Source of the DNA: Anaerolineales bacterium UBA2181
GTDB taxonomy: Bacteria > Chloroflexota > Anaerolineae > Promineifilales > UBA4811
Direction: 5' to 3'
DNA: 64,000 bases
Assembly: GCA_002328075.1 (NCBI GenBank)
Contig: DCVT01000044.1
Span: 248,001-312,000, forward strand
In this document: positions 50,250 to 59,060 of the stretch, in pieces
How the letters are laid out: every line of letters begins with the position of its first letter
Numbering within the stretch: position 1 is the first letter of the stretch
Notes under the pieces: generated by a model
Database searches by the model: none
What the model saw: the letters and a program-made list of their open reading frames with translations, nothing else
What the model was told of the DNA's origin: nothing
Translations under genes and position numbers: made by a program

Positions 50250-51652
50250 TTCCCGCCCCCTTGGTCCTGGTCGGCGGACCGCTGGTCATTGCCAGCGTCG
50301 TCTACCTGGTTCGCCGGTTATCAGCCATCGCCGCGTTGCTTAGTGCCTCCACAGCTTTGGCGGTGGCGTGGTTGGCCGGGAGCGTTCCAACCTCCGCTGG
50401 AGCGTCCACTCTGAGCGGCTGGGTGGCTGGTGGCCCGTGGGTAGTTCTGGGCCGGACGTTAGAGGTTACATCCGGCGTGCAGGCACCGCTAATTGCCATC
50501 TCACTGGTCACCGCGGTGCTGTTGCTCTTGGCCGTGCGTCTGCAGCCAGGTGGCATCTTTTTCCCCGGATTGCTGGCGTGGCTGGGCGTTGCCGCGGCGG
50601 TCCTGGTGACCCAAACCTTTACCTTTCGTGTGCTCCTGGTCGAGGTGGCCGTAGGCTTGACCACCATGTTGCTCCAGGGTACCCGGTTTGGTTCAACCCG
50701 CGGGGCCTGGCGCTTCTTTCTCTTTTCCACCATGGCTATGCCCCTTTTGTTGGTGGCAAGTTGGCAGATTGATTTTCAAACTGCCAATCCAGCGCAGGTC
50801 GAACTCTTGGACCCGGCTGTTTTGTTGCTCACCTTGGGTTTTACAATCTACCTTTCAGCCGCTCCCTTTCACCTGTGGATGGCACCGGCGGCCACTGAGG
50901 CAGAGACCGTGAGCCAAGTTGTGGCCCTGAGCCTTTTTCCGATGCTGACGTTGAGCGTCATCGTTCAAGCATTCGAGCGATATCCCTGGTTCGCCAGTAG
51001 TACAACGCCATACCAGTGGTTCACGTTCGTAGGCATCTTGACGGCCGCGCTGGGCACCGTGCTGGCTTTTCATGCTCGCAATTTCGGCCGCATCAGCAGC
51101 TACAGCTTGATGGTAGACACCGGCGCCGTGCTGCTTCTGTTGGGAACTGCCACCCAATTGGGCCTCATCTGCGCCTGGGCACTGCTATTATCTCGAGCGG
51201 TCAGCTTGGTGGTGTGGGCAGCCGGGTTGTGCGTCATCCGGCGCCGGACCCAATCCGATCAGGTGGACACAGCCACGAGCGTCGGTTGGGATCTGCGGTT
51301 GGCAACCGCCGTCCTGGTCTTGGGCGGGTTGTCGCTGGCGGGCTTTCCGCTGACCCCTGGGTTCGCTGCGCGATGGATGGCGTTAGGCTTGTTGGCGCGA
51401 GCGCAGCCAAGTACTGCCCTACTGCTGTTGCTGGGAACCGCGAGTTCTGCCGCTGGTGTGCTCTATGCCGCCAGAGTGCTCCTTGCGCTTGGGCCACACA
51501 GCGCCGAACCGGCCCCAGCCGAGCGGTGGCAGTGGGTGAACACGGTGGCTCTGCTCCTGGTGATAGCCGGAGCGGTTCTGCTGTCGCTGTATCCCAATCC
51601 GTTGTTATCCGCAGCTGCCGGCACATCTGGGACAGCCACTTACTTCCCATGA
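50246..51652 (+). CDS. NuoM/N-like proton-translocating membrane subunit
   Basis: 468 residues with 13-14 helices. The best match of the three to PF00361: FRVLLVEVAVGLTTMLL keeps the helix-5 Glu, and LSAAPFHLWMAPAATEAETV matches the conserved PFHxWxPxA stretch. The Lys expected a few residues later (usually in a KxGxY-like context) is absent; the helix reads VVALSLFPMLTLSVIV. No hydrogenase, quinone or NADH subunits are nearby. GTG start overlaps the HyfE-like stop. Confidence 0.8.
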   Translation: MIPAPLVLVGGPLVIASVVYLVRRLSAIAALLSASTALAVAWLAGSVPTSAGASTLSGWVAGGPWVVLGRTLEVTSGVQAPLIAISLVTAVLLLLAVRLQPGGIFFPGLLAWLGVAAAVLVTQTFTFRVLLVEVAVGLTTMLLQGTRFGSTRGAWRFFLFSTMAMPLLLVASWQIDFQTANPAQVELLDPAVLLLTLGFTIYLSAAPFHLWMAPAATEAETVSQVVALSLFPMLTLSVIVQAFERYPWFASSTTPYQWFTFVGILTAALGTVLAFHARNFGRISSYSLMVDTGAVLLLLGTATQLGLICAWALLLSRAVSLVVWAAGLCVIRRRTQSDQVDTATSVGWDLRLATAVLVLGGLSLAGFPLTPGFAARWMALGLLARAQPSTALLLLLGTASSAAGVLYAARVLLALGPHSAEPAPAERWQWVNTVALLLVIAGAVLLSLYPNPLLSAAAGTSGTATYFP

Positions 51653-51661
51653 GCCATCAAG

Positions 51662-53383
51662 GTGTATTTCGACGCTCTCACGGTAGCGGCCGTCGCCGAT
51701 GAGCTCAGGGCGACCGTGGTTGGGGGACGGGTACAGCGGATAGTTGAGGTCGACCCGTTGAGCCTGGGCCTGGAGATATTTGCCGGCGGAACGCGTCACT
51801 ACCTCCTATTATCGGCTGATCCACGCTACCCTCGGGTTTACCTGACGGACCACAAACTGCGGCGGGGCGCGGAAACCAGCTCGCCGGTGCTGTTGTTAGC
51901 GCGCAAATACATCCACATGGGGCGGCTGGTTGCGGTTGATCAACCACCCTTTGAACGCGTCCTCTCATTGCGTTTCAGCGGCCCGGAGGGCGAGTGCGAA
52001 CTGCTGGCCGAATTGATGGAACGGAGGGCGAACATCATCCTGGCACAGGACGGATTCGTCCTGGATGCCGTGCAGCGCGTCAGTGCCGAAATGAACCGTT
52101 ACCGGACAGTTATGCCCAACCGACCCTACGTGCCCCCACCCCCGCAGGCCAAGCTGGATCCCACCGATGTAACCGAGTACCAGCTGCGCCGGATTCTGGC
52201 AGAGGCTCCAGCCAGAGAGCCGTTGTGGCGCGCACTGGTGGCGCGAGTGACGGGCGTCAGTCCCATCTTGGGTCGCGAAATCGCTTTTCGTGCCACCGGA
52301 GACGCGGGTGCCACTGCCTCAAGCTGCTCGTGCATCTCACCGTTGTTGGACGCTTTTGAGCTGGCCCTCATCCCCTATTGGGAACACAGATGGCAGCCAA
52401 CCGTTCAGGTGGACCCAACCGGCTCCGTGACAGCGTTCGCGCCCTACCCGCTCACCCATATGCCGTCAGCAGAAACCACGCCCACCATCAGCCAGGCCTT
52501 GGTGCGTTTTTATCGCCCGCTGCTAGACGGAGATGCGTATGGCACAGCCAAAGCACCGCTGCAGGCTGTCATCCGACAAGCCAGAAGCCGGGTACTGGGC
52601 CGGCGTGATGCGCTTACCGGCCAGTTGCCGCCCGCCATAGATCTCGAACGTATGCGGCAGATGGGTGAGTTGATCTTGGCGTACGCGTCCACCATTGTCC
52701 GTGGTCAGAGCGAGTTCCGAGCGCAGTACGCTGAGGAGGACGAGAGCCTAACCATCCCGTTGAACCCGGCGCTGTCCCCAATCGCCAACGCACAGCACTA
52801 TTTCCGGGAATACGAGAAAGGCAAACGGGCAACTGCCGGGATACCGCAGTTGTTGGCAGAGGCTGAACTTGAGCTGGCCTATCTTGACCAACTGGCAACT
52901 GACCTCACGCTGTCCAACGCCTGGCCAGAGATTGACGAGGTCGCTGCTGCGCTGGAGAGCGCCGGTTACCCCGCGACAAAACCACTCGGCCGTCCCCGCG
53001 GGACTGCTCCGGGTCCGCTGCGAGTGGTCTCCGCGGATGGGTTGGTCATCCTGGTCGGGCGCAACAGCCGCCAAAACAACACGGTCACCCGCCACCGCGC
53101 AGGTCCTCACGACCTCTGGTTGCACGCCCATGGCGTGCCCGGAGGTCACGTCGTCATCAAGAATGGTGGACAGCCAGTCCCTGACGGCACGCTCCGACAG
53201 GCTGCCCAGCTAGCCGCCTGGTACTCGGCCGCACGAGAAGAGGCAGAAGTGCAGGTCGACTATATCGAACGCAGACACGTGCGTCGACCCAAGAGTGCCC
53301 GCGCCCTTCCCGGGTTGGTGATCTATGATGGAGCAAAAACCGTGCGGGTGAGGCCTCGGGCAAGCCACAACACAGCACGGTGA
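51662..53383 (+). CDS. rqcH: RqcH/NFACT-family ribosome quality control factor
   Basis: 573 residues. Binds stalled 50S-peptidyl-tRNA complexes and recruits tRNA(Ala) for C-terminal tagging. NFACT-N begins FDALTVAAVADELRATVVGG, with KYIHMGRL and ELMERRANIILAQDG; the helical middle is about 260-430; the NFACT-R motif DLWLHAHGVPGGHVVIKNGG is near residue 480. The protein ends with a basic tail. The GTG at 51662 directly precedes the conserved first strand; its ribosome site is weak. Confidence 0.93.
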   Translation: MYFDALTVAAVADELRATVVGGRVQRIVEVDPLSLGLEIFAGGTRHYLLLSADPRYPRVYLTDHKLRRGAETSSPVLLLARKYIHMGRLVAVDQPPFERVLSLRFSGPEGECELLAELMERRANIILAQDGFVLDAVQRVSAEMNRYRTVMPNRPYVPPPPQAKLDPTDVTEYQLRRILAEAPAREPLWRALVARVTGVSPILGREIAFRATGDAGATASSCSCISPLLDAFELALIPYWEHRWQPTVQVDPTGSVTAFAPYPLTHMPSAETTPTISQALVRFYRPLLDGDAYGTAKAPLQAVIRQARSRVLGRRDALTGQLPPAIDLERMRQMGELILAYASTIVRGQSEFRAQYAEEDESLTIPLNPALSPIANAQHYFREYEKGKRATAGIPQLLAEAELELAYLDQLATDLTLSNAWPEIDEVAAALESAGYPATKPLGRPRGTAPGPLRVVSADGLVILVGRNSRQNNTVTRHRAGPHDLWLHAHGVPGGHVVIKNGGQPVPDGTLRQAAQLAAWYSAAREEAEVQVDYIERRHVRRPKSARALPGLVIYDGAKTVRVRPRASHNTAR

Positions 53384-53407
53384 TGGGTCGCAGTCTGGCC
53401 CGGCCGA

Positions 53408-54574
53408 TCAAAGCGATCGCACAAAACGCGCCAACCGCTCAGTGCCCTTGGAGATCGTCTGGCGGTCCGTGGCGTACGAAAAACGCACCTGCGCATCCGA
53501 CCCAAAAGCAATTCCGGGCACGATTGCCACCTGGTGCTCGTCCAACAGACGGCGGCAGAACGTCATCGAATCCAGCCCTGTGGCGCTGATGTTGGGAAAG
53601 AGGTAAAAAGCTCCCCCGGGCCGATCACAGGTCAGGCCAGGGATGGACCGAATGCCATCCAACATCAGGTCACGGCGCCGTTCGAACTCCTGACGCATCG
53701 TCTCTACCTCATCCTGCGGGCCTTTTAGCGCCGCGATAGCACCATATTGGGCAAACGTGTTTGCTCCGGACGTAATATGACCCTGGATTTCGATGGCAGC
53801 CTTGATAACGTGTGCTGGACCGGCCGCATAGCCAAGTCGCCAGCCGGTGGCGGCGTATGCTTTGCTAAAGCCGTTGCAGGTAACCGTCAGATCGAACATG
53901 CGTTGGTTCAGGCTGCCGATGCTTACGTGCGATCGGCCGTCGTAAACAAGTTTCTCATAGATCTCGTCCGAAATAACCGCCACCTGGCGCGAGGCCAGGA
54001 CCTCTGCCAGTCCCTCCAGCTCTTCCCGCGAGTAGATAAACCCGGTTGGGTTAGATGGCGTGTTGAGGATCAGCAGCCGAGTTTTCTCCTGGATGGCACC
54101 GTCCAGCTGCTCTGGTGTTATCTTGAACCCAGTTCGCTCAGTCGTATTCATGAACACAGGGCGGGCGCGAGTGAGCGTCACCATGTCCGGGTAACTGACC
54201 CAGTACGGGACGGGAATCAACGCCTCGTCGCCGGGGCTCAGGATAGCCGCCAACACGTTGAACAGCGCCTGTTTGCCACCCGTGCTGACCATGACCTGAT
54301 CCGGTCGGTAGCAGAGGCCATTTTCGCTTTCGAGTTTGGCGGCGATCAACTCACGCAGACGCGCCAGACCGCCAGCCGGACCGTACCTGGTGTGCCCCGC
54401 GTCCAGGGCCGCCTTGGCTGCATCGCGGATATGACCAGGGGTGTCGAAATCGGGTTCACCCACTCCAAAATCGCAGACGTCCATGCCCGCCGATTGGAGG
54501 GCTTTGGCCTGCGCCGAGATGGCCAATGTCATGCTTGGGGTAATTGTTCGGGTACGATCTGCCAATTGAATCAT
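53408..54574 (-). CDS. Class I/II PLP-dependent aminotransferase (aspartate-type)
   Basis: 388 residues. FGVGEPDFDTPGHIRDAAKA, TRYGPAGGLARLRELIAAKL, VSTGGKQALFNVLAAIL and LNTPSNPTGFIYSREEL are the Ib aspartate aminotransferase markers; CNGFSKAYAATGWRLGYAAG holds the PLP lysine, and VRFSYATD the C-terminal Arg. It probably transfers the amino group from aspartate or a related acid to 2-oxoglutarate. It ends the minus-strand operon that includes tsaD. Confidence 0.93.
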   Translation of the reverse strand: MIQLADRTRTITPSMTLAISAQAKALQSAGMDVCDFGVGEPDFDTPGHIRDAAKAALDAGHTRYGPAGGLARLRELIAAKLESENGLCYRPDQVMVSTGGKQALFNVLAAILSPGDEALIPVPYWVSYPDMVTLTRARPVFMNTTERTGFKITPEQLDGAIQEKTRLLILNTPSNPTGFIYSREELEGLAEVLASRQVAVISDEIYEKLVYDGRSHVSIGSLNQRMFDLTVTCNGFSKAYAATGWRLGYAAGPAHVIKAAIEIQGHITSGANTFAQYGAIAALKGPQDEVETMRQEFERRRDLMLDGIRSIPGLTCDRPGGAFYLFPNISATGLDSMTFCRRLLDEHQVAIVPGIAFGSDAQVRFSYATDRQTISKGTERLARFVRSL

Positions 54575-54591
54575 GTTCCAACCTAATCCTG

Positions 54592-55584
54592 CTAACCTAA
54601 TCGCTGGCCAGGGTCAATGTCGAGGTCCCAACCAGCCCGCTCACCCGCCTGATAACGCCAATATCCGCAAGCGGCAATCATGGCTGCGTTGTCCGTGCAG
54701 TACTCAATCGGCGGAATGAGGACCGGGCGATCGGACGCAGCTTTTACGGCCTGGCGCAACGCCTGGTTCGCCGAGACGCCCCCAGCCAGAACCACCGTGC
54801 TGGCGTCGGTTTCGGCCGCCGCGCGAGCGGTCTTGGACGCCAACACCTCCACAACCGCGGCCTGAAACGATGCCGCCAGGTCCTCGATGGGCAACGGTGG
54901 CCTGAGCTCCTGCACCTGCCGTAGCACCGCGGTTTTCAGTCCGCTGAAACTAAAGTTTAGGCCACCGTCCATCCAGGCCCGTGGGAACCGAAACGAATCG
55001 GGGTTCCCCCTTCGGGCCGATTCCTGGATCGCAGGGCCGCCTGGATACGGTAGACCCAACAGCCGGCCAACCTTGTCAAACGCCTCACCCGCCGCATCAT
55101 CAATGGTCGCGCCTAATCGCTCATAATCCCCATGACCACGCATCATAACCAGTTCAGTATGACCACCCGAGACGATCAAACCTAGCAGAGGAAAGGCAAC
55201 CCGGTCCGCATCTTCAGTCAACCAGGTGGCATACAGATGCGCTTCCAGATGGTTGATGCCGACAAGAGGCAAACCGCGACCGAGCGCCAGACCCTTCGCC
55301 ACGTTGACTCCCACCAACAAACTGCCTGCCAGGCCGGGTCCGCAGGTTACTGCCACCCCGTCCAGGTCGTCCCATCCCAGGTGTGCCACTTCCATGGCCT
55401 CCCGGATGACCGGGTAGATCGTCTCGATGTGGGCGCGAGAGGCAACCTCCGGAAAGATCCCCCCATATTGCGCGTGGAGGTCTATTTGCGAAGCGACAAT
55501 GCTCGAAAGGACAACTCGGCCGTCCAGCACCACGGCCGCAGCCGTTTCGTCACAGGAGGTCTCAATACCAAGGATGCGAATCAT
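54592..55584 (-). CDS. tsaD: tRNA N6-threonylcarbamoyladenosine transferase
   Basis: 330 residues. Transfers the threonylcarbamoyl group to A37 of ANN-decoding tRNAs. ILGIETSCDETAAAVVLDG, VTCGPGLAGSLLVGVNVAKG, the metal site NHLEAHLYATW (H-x3-H), IVSGGHTELV and the late STDNAAM-like segment (YCTDNAAMIAACG) are all intact. The start matches the family. It lies 17 bases from the aminotransferase and 25 from the M24 peptidase gene. No tsaB or tsaE in view. Confidence 0.97.
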   Translation of the reverse strand: MIRILGIETSCDETAAAVVLDGRVVLSSIVASQIDLHAQYGGIFPEVASRAHIETIYPVIREAMEVAHLGWDDLDGVAVTCGPGLAGSLLVGVNVAKGLALGRGLPLVGINHLEAHLYATWLTEDADRVAFPLLGLIVSGGHTELVMMRGHGDYERLGATIDDAAGEAFDKVGRLLGLPYPGGPAIQESARRGNPDSFRFPRAWMDGGLNFSFSGLKTAVLRQVQELRPPLPIEDLAASFQAAVVEVLASKTARAAAETDASTVVLAGGVSANQALRQAVKAASDRPVLIPPIEYCTDNAAMIAACGYWRYQAGERAGWDLDIDPGQRLG

Positions 55585-55609
55585 GGATCGTCAACCAGGT
55601 AATGCCGTG

Positions 55610-56833
55610 TCAGACAGGAATCACCAGCTCCTTGGGGAATTCGGTTAGCGAACGAAACATGCCGTCCGCACCTACGGTCCACGTATCCTCCAACCGCACT
55701 CCATACCCTTTGTCCGGGTAATAGAGGCCGGGCTCAACCGTGAAAACGGAACCGGGCACCAGCCGGTCCTCGTTCAGTTTTGTGTCTGAAAAGCGGGGGC
55801 GGCTGTGAATCTCCAAACCGATTCCGTGACCCAACGTGTGGACATACCCGCTTTCGGCATGGGCGTCGGTACGGGGTGTCGCGTGGCCCATCTCCTCCAT
55901 GATGTCGCAGGTCAAATGCTGATACGTACGTGCCAGTTCGTTGACCCGCAACTCTGAAACGACCTTGTCATAACAGAACCGTACCTGATCATAGATCTCT
56001 TGGACATCCGGCCGCGCGTAGCCGATGGAGAAGGTCCGGGTCATGTCGTGAAAATAGCCACCTCCAGCCTCCCGCGGAAAGAGATCAAATACGATGCTCT
56101 CACCCAGACGAAGCGGGTCTGACGCATTTCCGGCGCTGTGGGGCACGCCCGCATCGCGCCCGATGGCAAATATCATACCTTCTGGGTCTTCCAGTCCCAA
56201 TTCAAACAGAGTGCGCAACACCTCGCGCTTGACATCACCAACAGTAAGGGGAGATCCATCCGCCTTAGCCATAACCCCATCCACCGATCGGTGGCGCTGG
56301 ATAAGGTCCACCGCTGCCTGGACAGCTGCGGCCGTCTTTTTACCTACCTCGCGCATGCGTTGGATTTCGATCTCATCCTTTGTCAACTGAGCGTGATCGA
56401 AAATCGTGTCATCGAACTCGCCCATCACCGTGAGTTCGGGCACGCCGGAGCTGAGCGCATTCAGAAGAGCCAGTGTACGGCCCTGATCCTGTTCCCCATA
56501 AAACGCAACGCGACCCCGGACACCCAATGTGTCGAACAGCCTCGAGTAGAACAGGACTGTTCCCCCCAGCGTGGATCCGGCTTCCTCCACCAGAGCGCGC
56601 GGATTCAGATCGCCTAGATTGAATGAATCCATGCCTGCTTTCGCCGCCTCGTCCCGCTCCATCGGGTAGTAACCCAACACAGGCGGCCGACCGGCTGGTT
56701 TCACCACGACACCCTGGGTGAGCTTGGCTCCATTGGTCATATAGTACATGGTCGGATTGCCGTGGATTCGGCCGGAAACCACGGCCACATCGATTCCCCG
56801 CTCTGCCATGAGGCGGTCTAGGTCAAACTTCAT
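55610..56833 (-). CDS. M24-family metallopeptidase (Xaa-Pro dipeptidase-like)
   Basis: 407 residues. The N-terminal creatinase-like domain covers about 1-165. The pita-bread catalytic domain has the metal ligands in order: SIVFDLFPREAGGGYFHDMT (two Asp), YVHTLGHGIGLEIHSRP (His), SVFTVEPGLYYP (Glu) and YGVRLEDTW (Glu). This suggests an aminopeptidase P or prolidase acting on proline-containing peptides. The ATG at 56833 has GGAGAG 8-9 bases upstream and overlaps the previous stop (ATGA). Confidence 0.92.
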   Translation of the reverse strand: MKFDLDRLMAERGIDVAVVSGRIHGNPTMYYMTNGAKLTQGVVVKPAGRPPVLGYYPMERDEAAKAGMDSFNLGDLNPRALVEEAGSTLGGTVLFYSRLFDTLGVRGRVAFYGEQDQGRTLALLNALSSGVPELTVMGEFDDTIFDHAQLTKDEIEIQRMREVGKKTAAAVQAAVDLIQRHRSVDGVMAKADGSPLTVGDVKREVLRTLFELGLEDPEGMIFAIGRDAGVPHSAGNASDPLRLGESIVFDLFPREAGGGYFHDMTRTFSIGYARPDVQEIYDQVRFCYDKVVSELRVNELARTYQHLTCDIMEEMGHATPRTDAHAESGYVHTLGHGIGLEIHSRPRFSDTKLNEDRLVPGSVFTVEPGLYYPDKGYGVRLEDTWTVGADGMFRSLTEFPKELVIPV

Positions 56834-57111
56834 GTTAACTGCTCTCCGTAAAGCCCCCAGTTGGTTGGTCGCACATGAGTCCCCGCGGTCGTACTCACCA
56901 GGCACACATCGACTCTGACGTCGGTCAACCTGTCGGACGACCGCATGAGCGCCCCACCACCTTGGATCGATACAAACTCAGTCTTGCGAGTTTGCTCAAG
57001 CGCAGTGAACTCGGCGCAAACTCGTCGCATCCTGGTACGGTCCATCCGCTCAACGAACTCGTCGAAGAACTGAGCCGTGGCTCCCTCCTCGCCACTGGCA
57101 GAGTCCGACAC
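56830..57111 (-). CDS. Small hypothetical protein coupled to the M24 peptidase
   Basis: A 93-residue frame from GTG 57111 whose stop overlaps the M24 peptidase ATG (ATGA). I do not recognise it. It begins with a short acidic part (SGEEGATAQFFDEFVERM), contains RRVCAEFTALEQTRKTEFVS and ends in WGLYGEQLT. The coupling argues that it is translated, but the ribosome site is weak and the start is uncertain; an internal ATG could be used. It could alternatively be only the leader region of the peptidase gene. Confidence 0.4.
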   Translation of the reverse strand: MSDSASGEEGATAQFFDEFVERMDRTRMRRVCAEFTALEQTRKTEFVSIQGGGALMRSSDRLTDVRVDVCLVSTTAGTHVRPTNWGLYGEQLT

Positions 57112-57187
57112 CTGATCGGCGATTGTTCATATCGGTCATTCTTCAGGTTTCGTTGGTCGCGAACGCTAAACTCATGGAGGTGTGAAA

Positions 57188-58564
57188 TCAGCTCCGATCT
57201 GCCGCCTGCAGCACGGCGCAGAGCAGGGCTCGCTCCTCACCCGGCATCACGGTGCGTGGGTCCAGGACCAGGCAGTCATTGTCTATCCGCCCAATGACCG
57301 GCACCGGCGCTGCCCGCATCCCTGCTGACAGACCCGCCGGGTGAGGATGGGTGATGACCACCAACCACGTCGGCAGTACGGTGCCGGGAAGGCTCCCCCC
57401 ACCGACGGCCGAATGGCCGTCGGTGACGGTAGCCGCAAGACCATTTCGCGTTAGATGACGAGCCCAACGATGGGCCACCCTTTTCAGATCTGCTGCCGGT
57501 TTGGCTATCATCCGCCATATCGGTATCTCTCGCACGGCCTCGTCTTTGAGATAGTGCAACAGCGTTGCCGACAGCGCCGCCAGGCAGAGTTTGTCCGGCC
57601 GGACTGCCCGGGCCAATGGGTGCCTGGCCACCTTTTCCACAGCATCCGCCCGGCCGACAATCAACCCAGCCTGCGGACCACCCAGCAGTTTGTCCCCACT
57701 GAAGCAGGCCAGATCCACACCGGCCGCCAAGCTCTCCTGCACCGTCGGCTCGTGCCGCAGGCCAAATGCTGCAGTGTCCAAAAGACTCCCGCTTCCCAGG
57801 TCGTGCAACAAGAGCAGGCCATGGTCGCGGGCTAGCGCCGCCAACTCGGCCAGGTCAGGCTCCGCGGTAAAACCGACCATCGCAAAGTTCGAATGGTGCG
57901 CCACCATGATAGCCCGGGTGTTGGGCGTGATAGCCTGTTGGTAATCCCACAAATGCGTCCGATTCGTTGTCCCGACCTCAACCAGGCGAGCGCCGGACTG
58001 TCCCATCACCTCGGGAATTCGAAACCCACCGCCGATCTCCACCAGCTGGCCACGCGAGATGACCACCTCGCATCCCGAAGCCAACGCGGTCAATGTCAGC
58101 AATACGGCTGCCGCGTTGTTGTTAACCACCGTCGCAGCCTCAGCGCCGGTAATCTGAGCCAGCAGGTCTCGCGCGTGCACCGAACGCGAGCCCCGCTTTC
58201 CCGGCCCCAACTCGTACTCCAGGGTGCTATACCCTTGCCCCACCGTGCTCAGTGCCATGAGCGCAGCTTCGCTGAGCGGCGCCCTCCCCAGGTTGGTGTG
58301 GATTATGACACCGGTGGCATTGATGACCGGACGCATGGTCGCTGCGGTGCGGGTAGCCAACTGAGCCTGGGCTTCAGAGTACAGCTCGGAATTTGTGAAA
58401 GGCATATCCCGTCCAGCCCGTATTGCCTGGCGCGCCGCGTCCAACGCGGAGCGCACGGCCTCCAGGCAGAGCGGCCGCCCGAACGACTCCACCAGGCTGA
58501 CGCCAACCGGTTCCTGCAGCAGCTGCTCCACACTAGGAAGCAGGCGAAACAGATCTGCCTTCAC
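57188..58564 (-). CDS. selA: L-seryl-tRNA(Sec) selenium transferase
   Basis: 458 residues. PLP enzyme that converts Ser-tRNA(Sec) to Sec-tRNA(Sec). MRPVINATGVIIHTNLGRAP is the SelA signature; EYELGPGKRGSRS, ATVVNNNAAAVLLTLTALA, LLHDLGSGSLLD and the lysine motif CFSGDKLLGGPQAGLIVG are all present. The GTG at 58564 follows the upstream stop directly, with AGGAG 6-7 bases before it. It implies the organism may use selenocysteine, but selB, selC and selD are not in this window; some selA-like proteins serve other PLP roles. Confidence 0.94.
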   Translation of the reverse strand: MKADLFRLLPSVEQLLQEPVGVSLVESFGRPLCLEAVRSALDAARQAIRAGRDMPFTNSELYSEAQAQLATRTAATMRPVINATGVIIHTNLGRAPLSEAALMALSTVGQGYSTLEYELGPGKRGSRSVHARDLLAQITGAEAATVVNNNAAAVLLTLTALASGCEVVISRGQLVEIGGGFRIPEVMGQSGARLVEVGTTNRTHLWDYQQAITPNTRAIMVAHHSNFAMVGFTAEPDLAELAALARDHGLLLLHDLGSGSLLDTAAFGLRHEPTVQESLAAGVDLACFSGDKLLGGPQAGLIVGRADAVEKVARHPLARAVRPDKLCLAALSATLLHYLKDEAVREIPIWRMIAKPAADLKRVAHRWARHLTRNGLAATVTDGHSAVGGGSLPGTVLPTWLVVITHPHPAGLSAGMRAAPVPVIGRIDNDCLVLDPRTVMPGEERALLCAVLQAADRS

Positions 58565-58963
58565 TCATGACTCCTGGCGCGTCAACAACAGCATCTCGAA
58601 CAGGACCAGAACCACCAGTAGCAGCAGGGCTAACGCCCAATTGAATATGGAATGCATCTGAAACCAGGCACAAGCTGTCACCCAGGTGGTTGCCCAGATC
58701 GCCCGCCTCACAATCACCTTGGCAGCCTGCCAGTCATCGCCAACCACGACGGCGCCGAAGCGGCGATGGAGAAACCAGATCAGCGGCAGCGAAGACCCGC
58801 CCACCGCTATCCACAACGCAACAAAAAATCCGGGCCGCCAGTCGCGCTGCTGTGTGACAGGCCACTCGCCCAGCAACCTTACCAATGCGACCCAACCCAC
58901 AACGGCAGCCGCGATGCCGGTCACCAACACTGCCCAGTGACGTACGCTGCTCCGCTTGTCCAT
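58565..58963 (-). CDS. Small multi-helix membrane protein
   Basis: 132 residues from ATG 58963, with about four hydrophobic helices (SVRHWAVLVTGIAAAVVGWV, FFVALWIAVGGSSLPLIWF, TWVTACAWFQMHSIF and ALALLLLVVLVLFEMLLL). I do not recognise the family. The ATG has no ribosome site but lies 7 bases after a perfect TATAAT, so it is probably leaderless. selA starts directly after its stop, so both share a transcript. Role unknown. Confidence 0.7.
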   Translation of the reverse strand: MDKRSSVRHWAVLVTGIAAAVVGWVALVRLLGEWPVTQQRDWRPGFFVALWIAVGGSSLPLIWFLHRRFGAVVVGDDWQAAKVIVRRAIWATTWVTACAWFQMHSIFNWALALLLLVVLVLFEMLLLTRQES

Positions 58964-58970
58964 GTGCAGG

Positions 58971-58976
58971 ATTATA
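58971..58976 (-). promoter_or_regulatory. -10 box of the membrane protein-selA operon (leaderless)
   Basis: Perfect TATAAT on the minus strand (58976-58971), ending 7 bases before ATG 58963. No convincing -35. Confidence 0.45.
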
Positions 58977-59024
58977 GACCAAATCGCCAAAATGGGGAAA
59001 TGCCGGCGCCGATTAGCCCTGTGG

Positions 59025-59030
59025 TATAAT
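59025..59030 (+). promoter_or_regulatory. -10 box of the ABC-F gene
   Basis: Perfect TATAAT, 30 bases before ATG 59061. -35 not clear. It is divergent from the -10 box at 58971. Confidence 0.4.
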
Positions 59031-59060
59031 TCCCGGCGCGCGATCAGAGTGTGCATTCAC

